The translations under genes were made by a program, and so were the position numbers. Below, one piece after another: positions 43,284 to 52,054 of a stretch of DNA of 64,000 nucleotides. Below the pieces are notes generated by a model. That model worked only from the letters and a program-made list of their open reading frames with translations, searched no databases and was not told where the DNA came from. The DNA comes from CATQHL01 sp965204655 (GTDB taxonomy: Bacteria; Actinomycetota; Acidimicrobiia; Acidimicrobiales; CATQHL01): positions 1,922,001-1,986,000 of the forward strand of contig OZ241998.1 in assembly GCA_965204655.1 (NCBI GenBank). Reading direction: 5' to 3'. Position 1 is the first letter of the stretch. Each line of letters starts with the position of its first letter.

Positions 43284-45200
43284 ATGGCCCCCCATCCGCT
43301 CGATCCGCTTTCGGCTGAGGAGATCAAGGCGGCTGCGACAATCATCCGAGCGGGGTTACCCGAGGGCGAGAGGGTTAGATTTGCGTTGCTTTATTTGGAG
43401 GAGCCCCCGAAAGAGAAGGTCAACGGGTTTACGCCGGGCGATCCCATCAGCCGTAGAGTTCGGGCAACGCTGCTGAATCGCAGCGACGGATCTGTCTGTG
43501 AAGCGACGGTTTCGCTTGACGACGGCGCAATCGTTTCCCGCCGTGAACTTCACGGGGTGCAGCCTCCCATCCTGTTAGAGGAGATCCTGGCGGTGGAGCG
43601 GATTGTCAAGTCCAATGAGCAATGGTGCGAGGCGGTGCTCAAGCGGGGGGTGACCGACTTGGATCTCGTGCAGGTCGATCCCTGGTCGTCGGGGGATTTT
43701 CCGATAGAGGGCGTAGATCCCGACCGCAGAGTGGTGCGGGCCGCTTCCTACGTGCGCCTGAGCCCTGCAGACAACGGCTATGCGAAACCCATAGAGAACG
43801 TGCTCGCCGTCGTGGATCTGAACAACGAAGAGGTTCTCAAGGTGTTTGATGGCGAAGTAGTGCCCGTGCCGTCGGAGTCGGGCAACTACGACGCCGACTC
43901 TCAGGCGACGCTCCGCACCGATCTGTTGCCGCTGGACATCATCCAACCGCACGGGCCGAGCTTCACGATTGAGGGTTCGCTTGTTCGTTGGCAGAAGTGG
44001 AGCGTCCGTGTGTCTATGCATCCTGTCGACGGACTGGTTCTACATCAAATCTTCTACGAAGACGACGGGAAGCGCCGCTCGGTGATGCACCGTGCGAGCC
44101 TCTCGGAGATGGTCGTTCCCTACGGCGACGCCACCGACGCTTTTCACTGGCGCAACGCCTTTGACGCCGGCGAATACGGGATCGGACGCAATACTGGCTC
44201 GCTCACGTTGGGTTGTGACTGCCTCGGCGAAATCCGCTACATAGACGCCATTTTGGCTGACGACAACGGCGACCCGTACGTCCTCCGCAACGCCATCTGC
44301 CTCCACGAGGAGGACTATTCCATTCTCTGGAAGCACTGGGACTTGCGCTCGGACTCAAGCGAAGTGCGCCGCTCGCGTCGCCTAGTGATTTCGTCCATAG
44401 CCACGCTCGGCAACTACGAATACGCCTTTTACTGGTACTTCTACCTGGACGGGCACATTGAGTTTGAGATCAAGCTCACCGGCATCGTGCAGACGCGAGC
44501 TCTTCCACCTGGAGGAGAAGACCCGTGGGGGTCAAAAATTGCGCCGCAACTGAGCGGGGTCAATCATCAGCACATCTTTAACATGCGCCTGGATTTTGCG
44601 GTGGACGGCGAGGAGAACTCCGTTGTTGAGGTTGACACCGTTGCTCACCCCCCAGGGGAGGACAACCCGCATCTGAACACTTTCGGGGCGGTTGAGAAGA
44701 CGCTGACTTGCGAAAGCGAGGCGCAGAGAAACATAGACCCGTTTAGAAGTCGGTATTGGAAGGTTCTAAACCCGCACGAGTTCAATCGTCTAGGCAAACC
44801 CGTTGCCTACAAACTCGTCCCTGGGGCTAGTTCTCTCCTGCTGGCTTCTACGGATTCCCGGATTGCCGAGCGGGCTCGCTTCGCGGAAAAGCACCTCTGG
44901 GTCACTCCTTTTCACCCCGACGAGATGCATGCCGCTGGCGACTACCCCAATCAAAGTTCCGGCGAGGGCGGGCTGCCGTGCTGGACTTCGGAGAATCGCA
45001 ACCTGGTCGACACCGACGTCGTACTCTGGCACACCTTCGGGGTGTCGCATATAGTTCGGACGGAGGACTGGCCGATAATGCCGGTGGAGAGCATCGGTTT
45101 CCACCTGGTGCCGGTGGGCTTTTTCGACCGCAACCCATCTCTGGACGTTCCACCTCCCGTCGCCTGCCATGCCGGGAGCGGTTGCGAGGACGACGATTAG
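43284..45200 (+). CDS. Copper-containing primary-amine oxidase
   Basis: This 638-residue quinoprotein deaminates primary amines to aldehydes, ammonia and hydrogen peroxide. The TPQ cofactor precursor is Tyr378 in LGNYEYAF. The catalytic base is the Asp in NAFDAGEYGIGRNTG. The copper ligands are the two His of NHQHIFNMRLD and the late HPDEMHAAGDYPNQ. There is no signal peptide, so it is probably cytoplasmic, like Arthrobacter enzymes. With the hydantoinase and nitrilase genes it suggests breakdown of a cyclic ureide or amide ending in an amine. Confidence 0.95.
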   Translation: MAPHPLDPLSAEEIKAAATIIRAGLPEGERVRFALLYLEEPPKEKVNGFTPGDPISRRVRATLLNRSDGSVCEATVSLDDGAIVSRRELHGVQPPILLEEILAVERIVKSNEQWCEAVLKRGVTDLDLVQVDPWSSGDFPIEGVDPDRRVVRAASYVRLSPADNGYAKPIENVLAVVDLNNEEVLKVFDGEVVPVPSESGNYDADSQATLRTDLLPLDIIQPHGPSFTIEGSLVRWQKWSVRVSMHPVDGLVLHQIFYEDDGKRRSVMHRASLSEMVVPYGDATDAFHWRNAFDAGEYGIGRNTGSLTLGCDCLGEIRYIDAILADDNGDPYVLRNAICLHEEDYSILWKHWDLRSDSSEVRRSRRLVISSIATLGNYEYAFYWYFYLDGHIEFEIKLTGIVQTRALPPGGEDPWGSKIAPQLSGVNHQHIFNMRLDFAVDGEENSVVEVDTVAHPPGEDNPHLNTFGAVEKTLTCESEAQRNIDPFRSRYWKVLNPHEFNRLGKPVAYKLVPGASSLLLASTDSRIAERARFAEKHLWVTPFHPDEMHAAGDYPNQSSGEGGLPCWTSENRNLVDTDVVLWHTFGVSHIVRTEDWPIMPVESIGFHLVPVGFFDRNPSLDVPPPVACHAGSGCEDDD

Positions 45201-45260
45201 CAAAAAGTCAAAAAGTCAAGCAGTCAAGCAAACGAAACAACCAAGAAAGGAAACTCAAGG

Positions 45261-46166
45261 ATGAGTCACAGAAATCGGGACGCCCCTCAGTTCTTTGACG
45301 TCTGGGCGCTGGAATGGGGAAGAATCTCAGGCCCGAAGTTCTTCCACAATCTGGATGTCAGAATTATGTCAGATCGCCCGGAGACCGGCGACGGCACTTA
45401 CATGGTCAAAGCCCCTGCCGGATGGAATCACACAGAGAAGGCGGACGAAGCCGCATTGGAGATGTTCGTCGTAGAAGGCGACGTGACCGCCAACGGGCGA
45501 ACGATAGGAGCGGGCGGCTACGTGGCGGCTCCCCTTGGCTGCGGAGAGGTGGAGCTTTCCTCCAACTCGGGTTTTCAGGCGTACGTGTTCTGGAACTCCA
45601 CGTGGGTTAAGGGCTACTACTACGACAACAAGCCGTTCATCGCCAAAGTCTGGGAGATCGACTGGATCTTGACCGAGATGCCCGGGCTCCGGCACGGCAT
45701 CATGCACAAGTCTCTGCGCTGGCCTGACCCTGCTGAGGGCTTATTTCACGGCGGGCCTGGCGGCATGCTTAGATTCATTCACATGGCCCCGGGTTTTGGC
45801 GAACCCCGTCAGGAGGTCCACTATGACTGCTGGGAGGAGATGGTTTGGCTGGCAGGCGACCTGCTTATGCCCGAGCGGGGAATGCACGCACCCGGTTCAT
45901 TCCTGGCCAATCCAGCAGGCTTGAAGCACGGCCCCCTGTTGACTTCCAAGGGAAGCCTTCTGATGCTGCATTGCGACGGGCCGATGGGAGCTGAATTCTC
46001 CGAGGTGATAAACGAAGATGGCGAGGAAGTCGGAACTCAGATTGTCCGGGAGTTCCACGACGGTCAGTCCTGGCTTGAAACCCCGGGTCATACCGACTGG
46101 GAAAACCGATCAGAGTACAGGCTGTTCCCCAGCACGGAGCCGGCATATGCGGTTCGTGCTGATTAG
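45261..46166 (+). CDS. Bicupin protein, second copy
   Basis: Paralogue of the 37393 gene: 301 residues with ALEMFVVEGDVTANGRTIGA, HKSLRWPDPAEGLFHGGPGG, VHYDCWEEMVWLAGDLLMPE and LKHGPLLTSKGSLLMLHCDG. Likely metal-binding His residues are present in both halves. AAAGGAAACTCAAGG precedes the ATG. The two copies at the two ends of the hydantoinase operon suggest duplication to handle related intermediates. The reaction is unknown. Confidence 0.82.
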   Translation: MSHRNRDAPQFFDVWALEWGRISGPKFFHNLDVRIMSDRPETGDGTYMVKAPAGWNHTEKADEAALEMFVVEGDVTANGRTIGAGGYVAAPLGCGEVELSSNSGFQAYVFWNSTWVKGYYYDNKPFIAKVWEIDWILTEMPGLRHGIMHKSLRWPDPAEGLFHGGPGGMLRFIHMAPGFGEPRQEVHYDCWEEMVWLAGDLLMPERGMHAPGSFLANPAGLKHGPLLTSKGSLLMLHCDGPMGAEFSEVINEDGEEVGTQIVREFHDGQSWLETPGHTDWENRSEYRLFPSTEPAYAVRAD

Positions 46167-46220
46167 CGAATAACTGTCAGCGGCAACGAAGGTTAGAAGT
46201 ATGAAAGGAGTAAGGGAGCA

Positions 46221-46643
46221 ATGTCCGAATTGACAAACGGAGAACTAGTCCGGAAGACCTATGAGGCGTTCAACAACCGAGACTTTGAGGCGGCTGTTGA
46301 ATGCGTAGCCGACGACCTGGACTGGCTGGAAGTTCCCAGCGGACGCAGATTTCAGGGGCCTGAGGGTCTCCTGCGCGAATACCGCGAGTGGGCTCGGGCG
46401 TTTCCTGATGGCTCCGTTGAGATCACCAATCTTCTTGAAAGCGGGGATTGGGTAACAGTGGAATTCACGGTCAGAGGAACAAACACCGGCCCCATGATGG
46501 GTCCCGACGGCGAAATGGAACCCTCTAACGCAAAAGTGGAGTTGCAGTCCTGCGACGTTCTTCACGTCGCCGACGGGCGTGTGACCGGTGGGCGAAGTTA
46601 CTTCGACCTCAACACAGTGACACGCCAAGTAAAGCCTGACTAA
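46221..46643 (+). CDS. SnoaL-like/NTF2-fold protein
   Basis: A 140-residue alpha+beta-cone protein: VRKTYEAFNNRDFEAAVECV at the N-terminus, DDLDWLEVPSGRRFQGPEGL and VTVEFTVRGTNTGPMMG are the usual ester-cyclase/SnoaL pattern. GAAAGGAGTAAGGGAGCA precedes the ATG. Such proteins act as small isomerases, cyclases or binding partners. It is the last gene of the plus-strand catabolic cluster. Confidence 0.88.
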   Translation: MSELTNGELVRKTYEAFNNRDFEAAVECVADDLDWLEVPSGRRFQGPEGLLREYREWARAFPDGSVEITNLLESGDWVTVEFTVRGTNTGPMMGPDGEMEPSNAKVELQSCDVLHVADGRVTGGRSYFDLNTVTRQVKPD

Positions 46644-46715
46644 GCCACGGCCAGCAGCGGGTGAGGCGCGGCGACAGCAGCGGCGAAGAGCGTCGCTGCG
46701 AGGAGCTAGCTGCTT

Positions 46716-47111
46716 CTAACCGCTTCTATCGAAGCTTTGCTCTGCAGCCACCTTGAGAATTGCCCGCTCCGTTTCAATCGGCAGCGGGTATTCGTCGACC
46801 CCTATGTACTTCTTGGCGAGAGCATCTATGTGCTCACGCGCCTGCTGCCCCCGCACGACTTCGACGACCCGCCCCCTCACCTCTGACCACAGAAAAGGAT
46901 CATCCTTCACCAAGATGGTGACGGTGACGCGAGGATCTGCCTCCAGGTTCTTGAACTTTTTGCGGTGAATTTCGGTGTTAAGCAGGATGTACTCCCCGTC
47001 GCTGTCTACCCAGAGTGGATGCGTCTGAATGAGGCCCGACGGGAGCAGCGTGGAGACTACGCAGAGGTTCGGGCCTTTGGCCAGTTCGACCGCCTGTTGG
47101 GAAAGTGCCAT
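46716..47111 (-). CDS. Split-barrel FMN/F420-binding oxidoreductase (PPOX class)
   Basis: A 131-residue pyridoxamine-phosphate-oxidase-fold protein: NLCVVSTLLPSGLIQTHPLWVD, LLNTEIHRKKFKNLEADPRV and VTVTILVKDDPFLWSEVRGRVVEV match actinobacterial Rv1155-like proteins, many of which bind F420. It lies in opposite orientation to the SnoaL-like gene and directly after the broken vapC, whose remains end near its 5' side. Its presence supports an actinobacterial host. Confidence 0.9.
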   Translation of the reverse strand: MALSQQAVELAKGPNLCVVSTLLPSGLIQTHPLWVDSDGEYILLNTEIHRKKFKNLEADPRVTVTILVKDDPFLWSEVRGRVVEVVRGQQAREHIDALAKKYIGVDEYPLPIETERAILKVAAEQSFDRSG

Positions 47112-47137
47112 CTTGGGAACTCCTTCTGTTTAGGGTT

Positions 47138-47215
47138 GCTCAATTGAAGTTTGGCACAGATTCTTGGACTCTGTGTATGTACGGCATAAACAAGGAGGTT
47201 GGCGTCAACGATCAT
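47138..47215 (-). pseudogene. vapC: Truncated VapC toxin
   Basis: Starting at an ATG that overlaps the antitoxin stop (ATGATCGTTGA), the frame reads MIVDANLLVYAV, the typical first strand of a PIN-domain RNase with its first catalytic Asp, then HTQSPRICAKLQ. It soon runs into unrelated sequence and into the next gene's 5' region. The other acidic residues of the PIN active site are lost, so no toxin can be made. Confidence 0.8.
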
Positions 47216-47552
47216 CGGTTGCGTCTAGAAATTCAAGGACTTCACCGATGTTGCTCACGTCCATCCGCAGTCCCGAATCGGCGGTGCGGTGCACATAGGG
47301 CTTGCGAGGGAAAACGGCTTCGTCAGCGTCGAGAATCACATCCGGCGGGGTCTGCTCGTCTGGTCTCAAGTCAGTATCCGCGGGAGCAACTCTGTCAGCG
47401 TTGCGAATCTCGTCCTGCGGGTGCGCATAGGACTTGCGAGCCACTTGACGAATTAGCCGATTGACGGCTTCGCTTATTCCTACTCCCTCTTGACGACTGA
47501 AATTGTCAACTGCTGCGGCTACATCCTCATCCAGAGTTATTGTCGTCTGCAT
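47205..47552 (-). CDS. vapB: VapB-like ribbon-helix-helix antitoxin
   Basis: The N-terminus MQTTITLDEDVAAAVDNFSR with EGVGISEAVNRLIRQV is a ribbon-helix-helix DNA-binding domain. The C-terminus RTADSGLRMDVSNIGEVLEF matches the toxin-binding tail of VapB antitoxins. About 30 extra residues (AHPQDEIRNADRVAPADTD region) separate the two, making it longer (115 residues) than usual. The gene overlaps a truncated vapC. A palindromic operator sits over its start, so it may still repress itself. Confidence 0.87.
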   Translation of the reverse strand: MQTTITLDEDVAAAVDNFSRQEGVGISEAVNRLIRQVARKSYAHPQDEIRNADRVAPADTDLRPDEQTPPDVILDADEAVFPRKPYVHRTADSGLRMDVSNIGEVLEFLDATDDR

Positions 47553-47573
47553 GATGCAAAAATAGCATCATGC
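47549..47573 (-). promoter_or_regulatory. Operator palindrome overlapping the vapB start codon
   Basis: GCATGATGC and GCATCATGC are perfect inverted copies with a 7-base AT spacer. The start codon of vapB lies within the proximal arm (complement of 47550-47552). On the coding strand the spacer reads TATTTTT and may be part of the promoter. It is a natural site for RHH autoregulation. Confidence 0.8.
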
Positions 47574-47655
47574 TGTTCAGTTTTAGCATTGCAAGGTCTG
47601 CCGAACCCTGCTCTAGCAGTCGGTGACTTTCCCCGGTTTGCGCCAATCCTGCGGG

Positions 47656-48900
47656 CTAGCTGAATGCCGGCTTGCCGGTGAGTGCCTGACCGAGGACGAG
47701 GGTGTGGATTTCGTGCGTACCCTCGTAGGTGTAGACGGTTTCTAGGTTGTTCATGTGCCGCATCACCGGATAGTCGAGCGTGATGCCGTTGGCGCCTAGG
47801 ACGCTGCGTGCGCTCCGCGCCGTCTCCAGCGCCATCCGCACGTTATCTAGTTTTCCGAAGCTCACTTGCGCCGGTGTGATCCTTCCGGCGTCCTTCAACT
47901 TGCCAAGGTGCAGGGCAACCAACAGACCTCGCTGAACTCCGATCATCATCTCCACGAGTTTCTGTTGCGTCAGCTGGAAACGGCTGATTGCCCCGCCGAA
48001 CCCGCGGCGCTCGCCCGCATAGGCCAGGGCGGTTTCGTAGCACGCCCGAGCCGCACCGACCGCCCCGAAAGAGATCCCGAAGCGGGCTTCCGTTAAGCAG
48101 GAAAGCGGCCCTCTCATGCCTCGCACGCCCGGCAGGACGGCCCCGACGGGCAGCCTCACATCTTGGAGGGTCAGTTCGCTGGTTATAGAAGCCCGCAGGG
48201 AGAGTTTCCGTGGGATGTCGGCGGCGGCGAACCCGGGCGTGTCGGTCGGTACGACGAATCCTCTCACCCCATCGTGGGTCTGCGCCCAGACGATGGCGAC
48301 GTCGGCCACCGATCCGTTGGTGATCCACATCTTGGAGCCGTTCAGCACCCAGTCGCTGCCATCGCGTACGGCTCGGGTGCGCATGCTGGCAGGGTCGCTT
48401 CCGCTGTCGGCTTCGGTGAGCGCGAAACATCCGATGATCTCGCCTTTAGCCATCTGCGGCAGCCAGCGCTCACGCTGCTCTTCGCTGCCGTACGCCCAGA
48501 TCGGGAACATCGCCAATGCGCCCTGGACGCTCACGAAACTGCGCAGCCCAGAGTCGCCCGCTTCGAGTTCCAGGCAGGCCAGGCCGTAGGCGGTGGCGCT
48601 GCTGCCGGCACACCCGTATCCGCTGAGGTGCATGCCCAGCAGACCGAGTTCGCCGAGCTCGCCAGCAACCTCGCGAGCGGGGAAATACCCCCGCTCGTAC
48701 CAGTCGGCGACGTGCGGGAGGATTCGCTCCTCCACGTACCGGCGCACCGTCGCCCGCAGCAGCAGTTCCTCTTCATTCAGGAGGGAGTTAATGGCAAGAA
48801 AATCGCGGGGGGAAGCCGAGGCGCCCGTTGCGCCAGAGACATCCCCAGAAGCGTCGGTTCGGCTAGCCGCCTCTTTGTCTTGACCAGATGCTGTCGGCAC
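47656..48900 (-). CDS. Acyl-CoA dehydrogenase, glutaryl-CoA dehydrogenase-like
   Basis: This FAD enzyme has FALTEADSGSDPASMRTRAV and WVLNGSKMWITNGSVADVAI in the substrate/flavin region, FQLTQQKLVEMM later, and the catalytic Glu (about 393) in TVYTYEGTHEIHTLVLGQAL, the signature of glutaryl-CoA dehydrogenases, which make crotonyl-CoA from the lysine/tryptophan pathway. The first 35 residues are Ala/Ser/Thr/Gly-rich low complexity before FLAINSLLNEEELLLRATVR, so the true core may start later. It is monocistronic and divergent from the methylase at 49071. Confidence 0.92.
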   Translation of the reverse strand: MPTASGQDKEAASRTDASGDVSGATGASASPRDFLAINSLLNEEELLLRATVRRYVEERILPHVADWYERGYFPAREVAGELGELGLLGMHLSGYGCAGSSATAYGLACLELEAGDSGLRSFVSVQGALAMFPIWAYGSEEQRERWLPQMAKGEIIGCFALTEADSGSDPASMRTRAVRDGSDWVLNGSKMWITNGSVADVAIVWAQTHDGVRGFVVPTDTPGFAAADIPRKLSLRASITSELTLQDVRLPVGAVLPGVRGMRGPLSCLTEARFGISFGAVGAARACYETALAYAGERRGFGGAISRFQLTQQKLVEMMIGVQRGLLVALHLGKLKDAGRITPAQVSFGKLDNVRMALETARSARSVLGANGITLDYPVMRHMNNLETVYTYEGTHEIHTLVLGQALTGKPAFS

Positions 48901-49070
48901 AACACTAAATTACATCGTGATGGCAAGGCTTCGTGAACGGCAGGGCACTCGTGAGCGGCAAGGCATCCGTTATGGCTACGTTGATGTCGGACTACTATCC
49001 TTATGCGCTCCGCCCGCACATCTGGCAATTCCTTGATGTGTGCAGCAGCCAACCTTGAGGATGCCGGCAA

Positions 49071-51836
49071 GTGACTGCGTTTAGGCCGAAGTTGATTGAA
49101 GTGGCGTTGCCGTTAGATGCGATCAACAAGGCGTCTGCGCGGGACAAGTTGATTCGGCACGGGCATCCGGCGACGCTGCATCTCTGGTGGGCGCGCAAGC
49201 CGCTAGCTGCTTGCAGGGCGGTGCTCTGGGCTTCGTTGGTGGATGATCCCTCGGCGCACCCTGAGCAGTTCCCGACCGAGGAGGATCAGGCTGTTGAGCG
49301 GAAGCGCCTGTTCGGGATTTTGGAAGACCTTGTGGTTTGGGAGAACAACAACAATCCTGACGTTCTAAAGGAGGCGAGGGCAGAGGTAGAGCGATGCTTT
49401 GATGGCGAGTTGCCTGCAGTGCTTGACCCGTTTGCTGGCGGTGGGTCCATTCCGTTGGAGTCTCAGAGGTTAGGACTGCAGACGTTGGCGTGTGATTTGA
49501 ATCCGGTGGCGGTTTTAATTAATAAGGCGATGTTGGAAACTCCGCGGCGTTTCGCCGGTCGTCCTCCGGTGCATCCGGTTGCGGGGAATGTTCTTGATAG
49601 TTGGAGTAGGGCTCAGGGTTTGGCTGCTGATGTCAGGGCGTACGGTTCTTGGATGCGTTATGAAGCCGAGCGCAAGATCGGACACCTGTATCCGGACGCT
49701 GTTGGCCCGACGGGGGAGAGGTTGCCTTCAATTGCTTGGATTTGGGCCAGGACGGTCAAATCGCCCGACCCGGCTTGGGGTGAGAATGTGCCCTTAGTTA
49801 GCTCTTGGGTTATTCGTAAAAAGAAGGGTAAGCCTGAGGTGTGGGTGAAGCCTGTGGTTGATTCTCATAGCAGGACTATCAGTTATACGGTCAACTACGG
49901 GGAGGGGGTAAGAGCCTCTACGGTAAGGAGGGGTAACGGGACTTGTGTAGCCACCGGCGCGGCGATTCCGGTGGAATACATACGAGCCGAGGGTCGAGCG
50001 GGCCGCATAGGGACGCACCTTATGGCTGTAGTGGGTAAGGGGGTTAGGGGGCGTGTGTATTGCGAGCCTTCGCCTGCGGATTTCAATGCCTGTCGGGAAG
50101 CAGTCAAATTCTCAGCAGATGCGTGGAAACCTGCCGGAAATCTACCTCCCAGGGGTAAGGGCTTGGGATTCCGTGTGCAGAATTATGGTTATGAGGAGTG
50201 GTGGCAGTTGTTTACTGACCGCCAACTTCTGGCGCTAACCACATTTTCTGATCTTCTTGGCGAAGTCCACGGTCGGGTGCTCGGAGACGCTAAAGCGGCT
50301 GGTCTGACCGATGACGAGGTTCATCTGCGGGAAGGGGGAACAGGCGCTCTGGCTTACGCAGAAGCGATCGTGACCTATCTGGCTTTAGTGGTCGACAAGT
50401 GCGCCGCTTTCTGGTCCAACCTTGTCATCTGGCAATCTGTTAGAGAAACTTTGGCACACGTTTTTGGTCGACAAACGATTACTATGGTGTGGGATTTCTG
50501 CGAAGCTAATCCGTTTTCGTCGTCTACTGGGAATTGGATGTCGATGGTGAATTGGGTCGGTAAAGCGGTCGATCATCTGCCTTCCCTGGGTGAGTCGGAA
50601 GTATGTCAACGGGACGCGCGCGCTCGGGTGCGTAACGCGGAAGACGTAGTGGTTTCTACTGATCCTCCTTACTACGACAACATTGGTTACGCTGATCTTT
50701 CTGATTTCTTTTATGTGTGGCTGCGCCGTAATCTTGGGGATATCTGGCCTGATGAGTGCGCTACGCTTCTCACTCCTAAAGCATCGGAGATGATTGCGGA
50801 TCCGGGCAGGCACGAGAGCAAGCAGGATGCGAAGGAGTACTTCGAGTTGGGGATGGCCGAGTTCATGTCTGAAGTTGCTTCATCGCAGCATCCTGACGTT
50901 CCTGCCACTATCTACTACGCCTATAAGGCCACGGAAGACACTGAGGACGGAGGTGTCCGTTCCACAGGTTGGGACACTTTCTTGCAAGCGATAATTGATT
51001 CCGGGCTTCAAGTCACAGCTACCTGGCCATTGCGAACCGAACAACAAGTCAGATTACGTTCAATAGGTTTTAACGCTCTCGCCTCCTCTGTTGTCTTGGC
51101 CTGCCGCCCCCGCCACCGGTCGGCCCCCTTGGCCACTCGAAATGAGTTCATTGCTGCGCTCCGTGAAGAACTTCCCGATGCGATCAAGGTCATGCAGTCG
51201 GGCAACATCGCTCCCGTGGACTTGCCTCAGTCCACCATCGGGCCGGGGATCGGGGTGTTCTCCCGTTATTCCAAGGTTGTCGAGGCCGACGGCTCTTCGA
51301 TGCCAGTGAGCGACGCTCTGGCGGTCATCAACGAGGTGTTAGATGACGTCCTCCATGGGGAGGAGTCTGAACTCGATTCCGACACCCGCTTCGCTCTTGC
51401 CTGGTATGAGCAGCACGGTTTCGAGTCCGGCCCGTTCGGCGACGCCGACTCCATTGCCCGAGCCAAGAACACTGCCGTGGAAGGAGTGGCGGAAGCGGAC
51501 ATCGGGGAGTCCCCTGGCGGCAAGTTCCGCCTCTTCGGGCGTTCAGAACTCAATGAAAACTGGGATCCCGCTAGCGACACCCGACCGACCGTCTGGGAAG
51601 CGCTTCAGCATTTGGTGGCGAGGCTGGAACGCTCGGAGTCGCAGGCGGCGGAGTTGCTGAGGGGCCTGAGGCGCCTAGGCGACGTAGGCGATCGAGCCCG
51701 CCAACTCGCCTACCTCCTCCATAAGATCGCCAGCGACAAGCGATGGGCAGACGAAGCGCTCGCCTACAACAATCTCATCTCCACGTGGCCAGTGCTGCGA
51801 GAACTGGCATCCAAGTCCGAACAACTCCAGTTTTGA
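49071..51836 (+). CDS. Large DNA methylase of the COG1743/DUF1156 family
   Basis: The N-terminus FRPKLIEVALPLDAINKASA, then RHGHPATLHLWWARKPLAAC, is the DUF1156 hallmark. Motif I is AVLDPFAGGGSIPLESQRLG and the catalytic motif is DPPYYDNIGYADLSDFF, so it should methylate an exocyclic amino group, probably adenine. The GTG start is at 49071. In other genomes such methylases occur with a DUF499 ATPase and a helicase in defence loci (known association, recalled). None of these partners is visible within the window, so here it is solitary, as an orphan methylase or remnant. Confidence 0.88.
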   Translation: MTAFRPKLIEVALPLDAINKASARDKLIRHGHPATLHLWWARKPLAACRAVLWASLVDDPSAHPEQFPTEEDQAVERKRLFGILEDLVVWENNNNPDVLKEARAEVERCFDGELPAVLDPFAGGGSIPLESQRLGLQTLACDLNPVAVLINKAMLETPRRFAGRPPVHPVAGNVLDSWSRAQGLAADVRAYGSWMRYEAERKIGHLYPDAVGPTGERLPSIAWIWARTVKSPDPAWGENVPLVSSWVIRKKKGKPEVWVKPVVDSHSRTISYTVNYGEGVRASTVRRGNGTCVATGAAIPVEYIRAEGRAGRIGTHLMAVVGKGVRGRVYCEPSPADFNACREAVKFSADAWKPAGNLPPRGKGLGFRVQNYGYEEWWQLFTDRQLLALTTFSDLLGEVHGRVLGDAKAAGLTDDEVHLREGGTGALAYAEAIVTYLALVVDKCAAFWSNLVIWQSVRETLAHVFGRQTITMVWDFCEANPFSSSTGNWMSMVNWVGKAVDHLPSLGESEVCQRDARARVRNAEDVVVSTDPPYYDNIGYADLSDFFYVWLRRNLGDIWPDECATLLTPKASEMIADPGRHESKQDAKEYFELGMAEFMSEVASSQHPDVPATIYYAYKATEDTEDGGVRSTGWDTFLQAIIDSGLQVTATWPLRTEQQVRLRSIGFNALASSVVLACRPRHRSAPLATRNEFIAALREELPDAIKVMQSGNIAPVDLPQSTIGPGIGVFSRYSKVVEADGSSMPVSDALAVINEVLDDVLHGEESELDSDTRFALAWYEQHGFESGPFGDADSIARAKNTAVEGVAEADIGESPGGKFRLFGRSELNENWDPASDTRPTVWEALQHLVARLERSESQAAELLRGLRRLGDVGDRARQLAYLLHKIASDKRWADEALAYNNLISTWPVLRELASKSEQLQF

Positions 51837-51881
51837 TTGCCCCTCGTGGGTTCGAGATTCTGTCCTGTTGTCCGCGGCTTC

Positions 51882-51998
51882 GAACACGTCGAATCGAACC
51901 AGAACCTCACTGGCGAACGCAACTCCACGACCGGACGCCCCGTACGCCCGAGTGAACATGTCGAATCGCCCCAGACCTTCACCGGCGAACCGCAGCTT
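51882..51998. repeat. Imperfect direct repeat after the DUF1156 methylase gene
   Basis: Two related segments, near 51882-51930 and 51952-51998, share GAACAYGTCGAATCG followed by a similar CCAGA-CTCAC-GGCGAAC stretch. They are about 70 bp apart. Both strands stay open across them, so a decayed coding origin is possible. No gene could be assigned in 51837-52054. Confidence 0.45.
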
Positions 51999-52054
51999 GT
52001 CCCAGTCGTCGCACAGTAATGGGAGCACGCCTCCAACGGCTATGGAAGACTTAG

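Noticed and set aside
47105..47464. Plus-strand frame opposite the vapB/vapC region
   Set aside because: It is antisense to the antitoxin gene, which has clear motifs and an operator.
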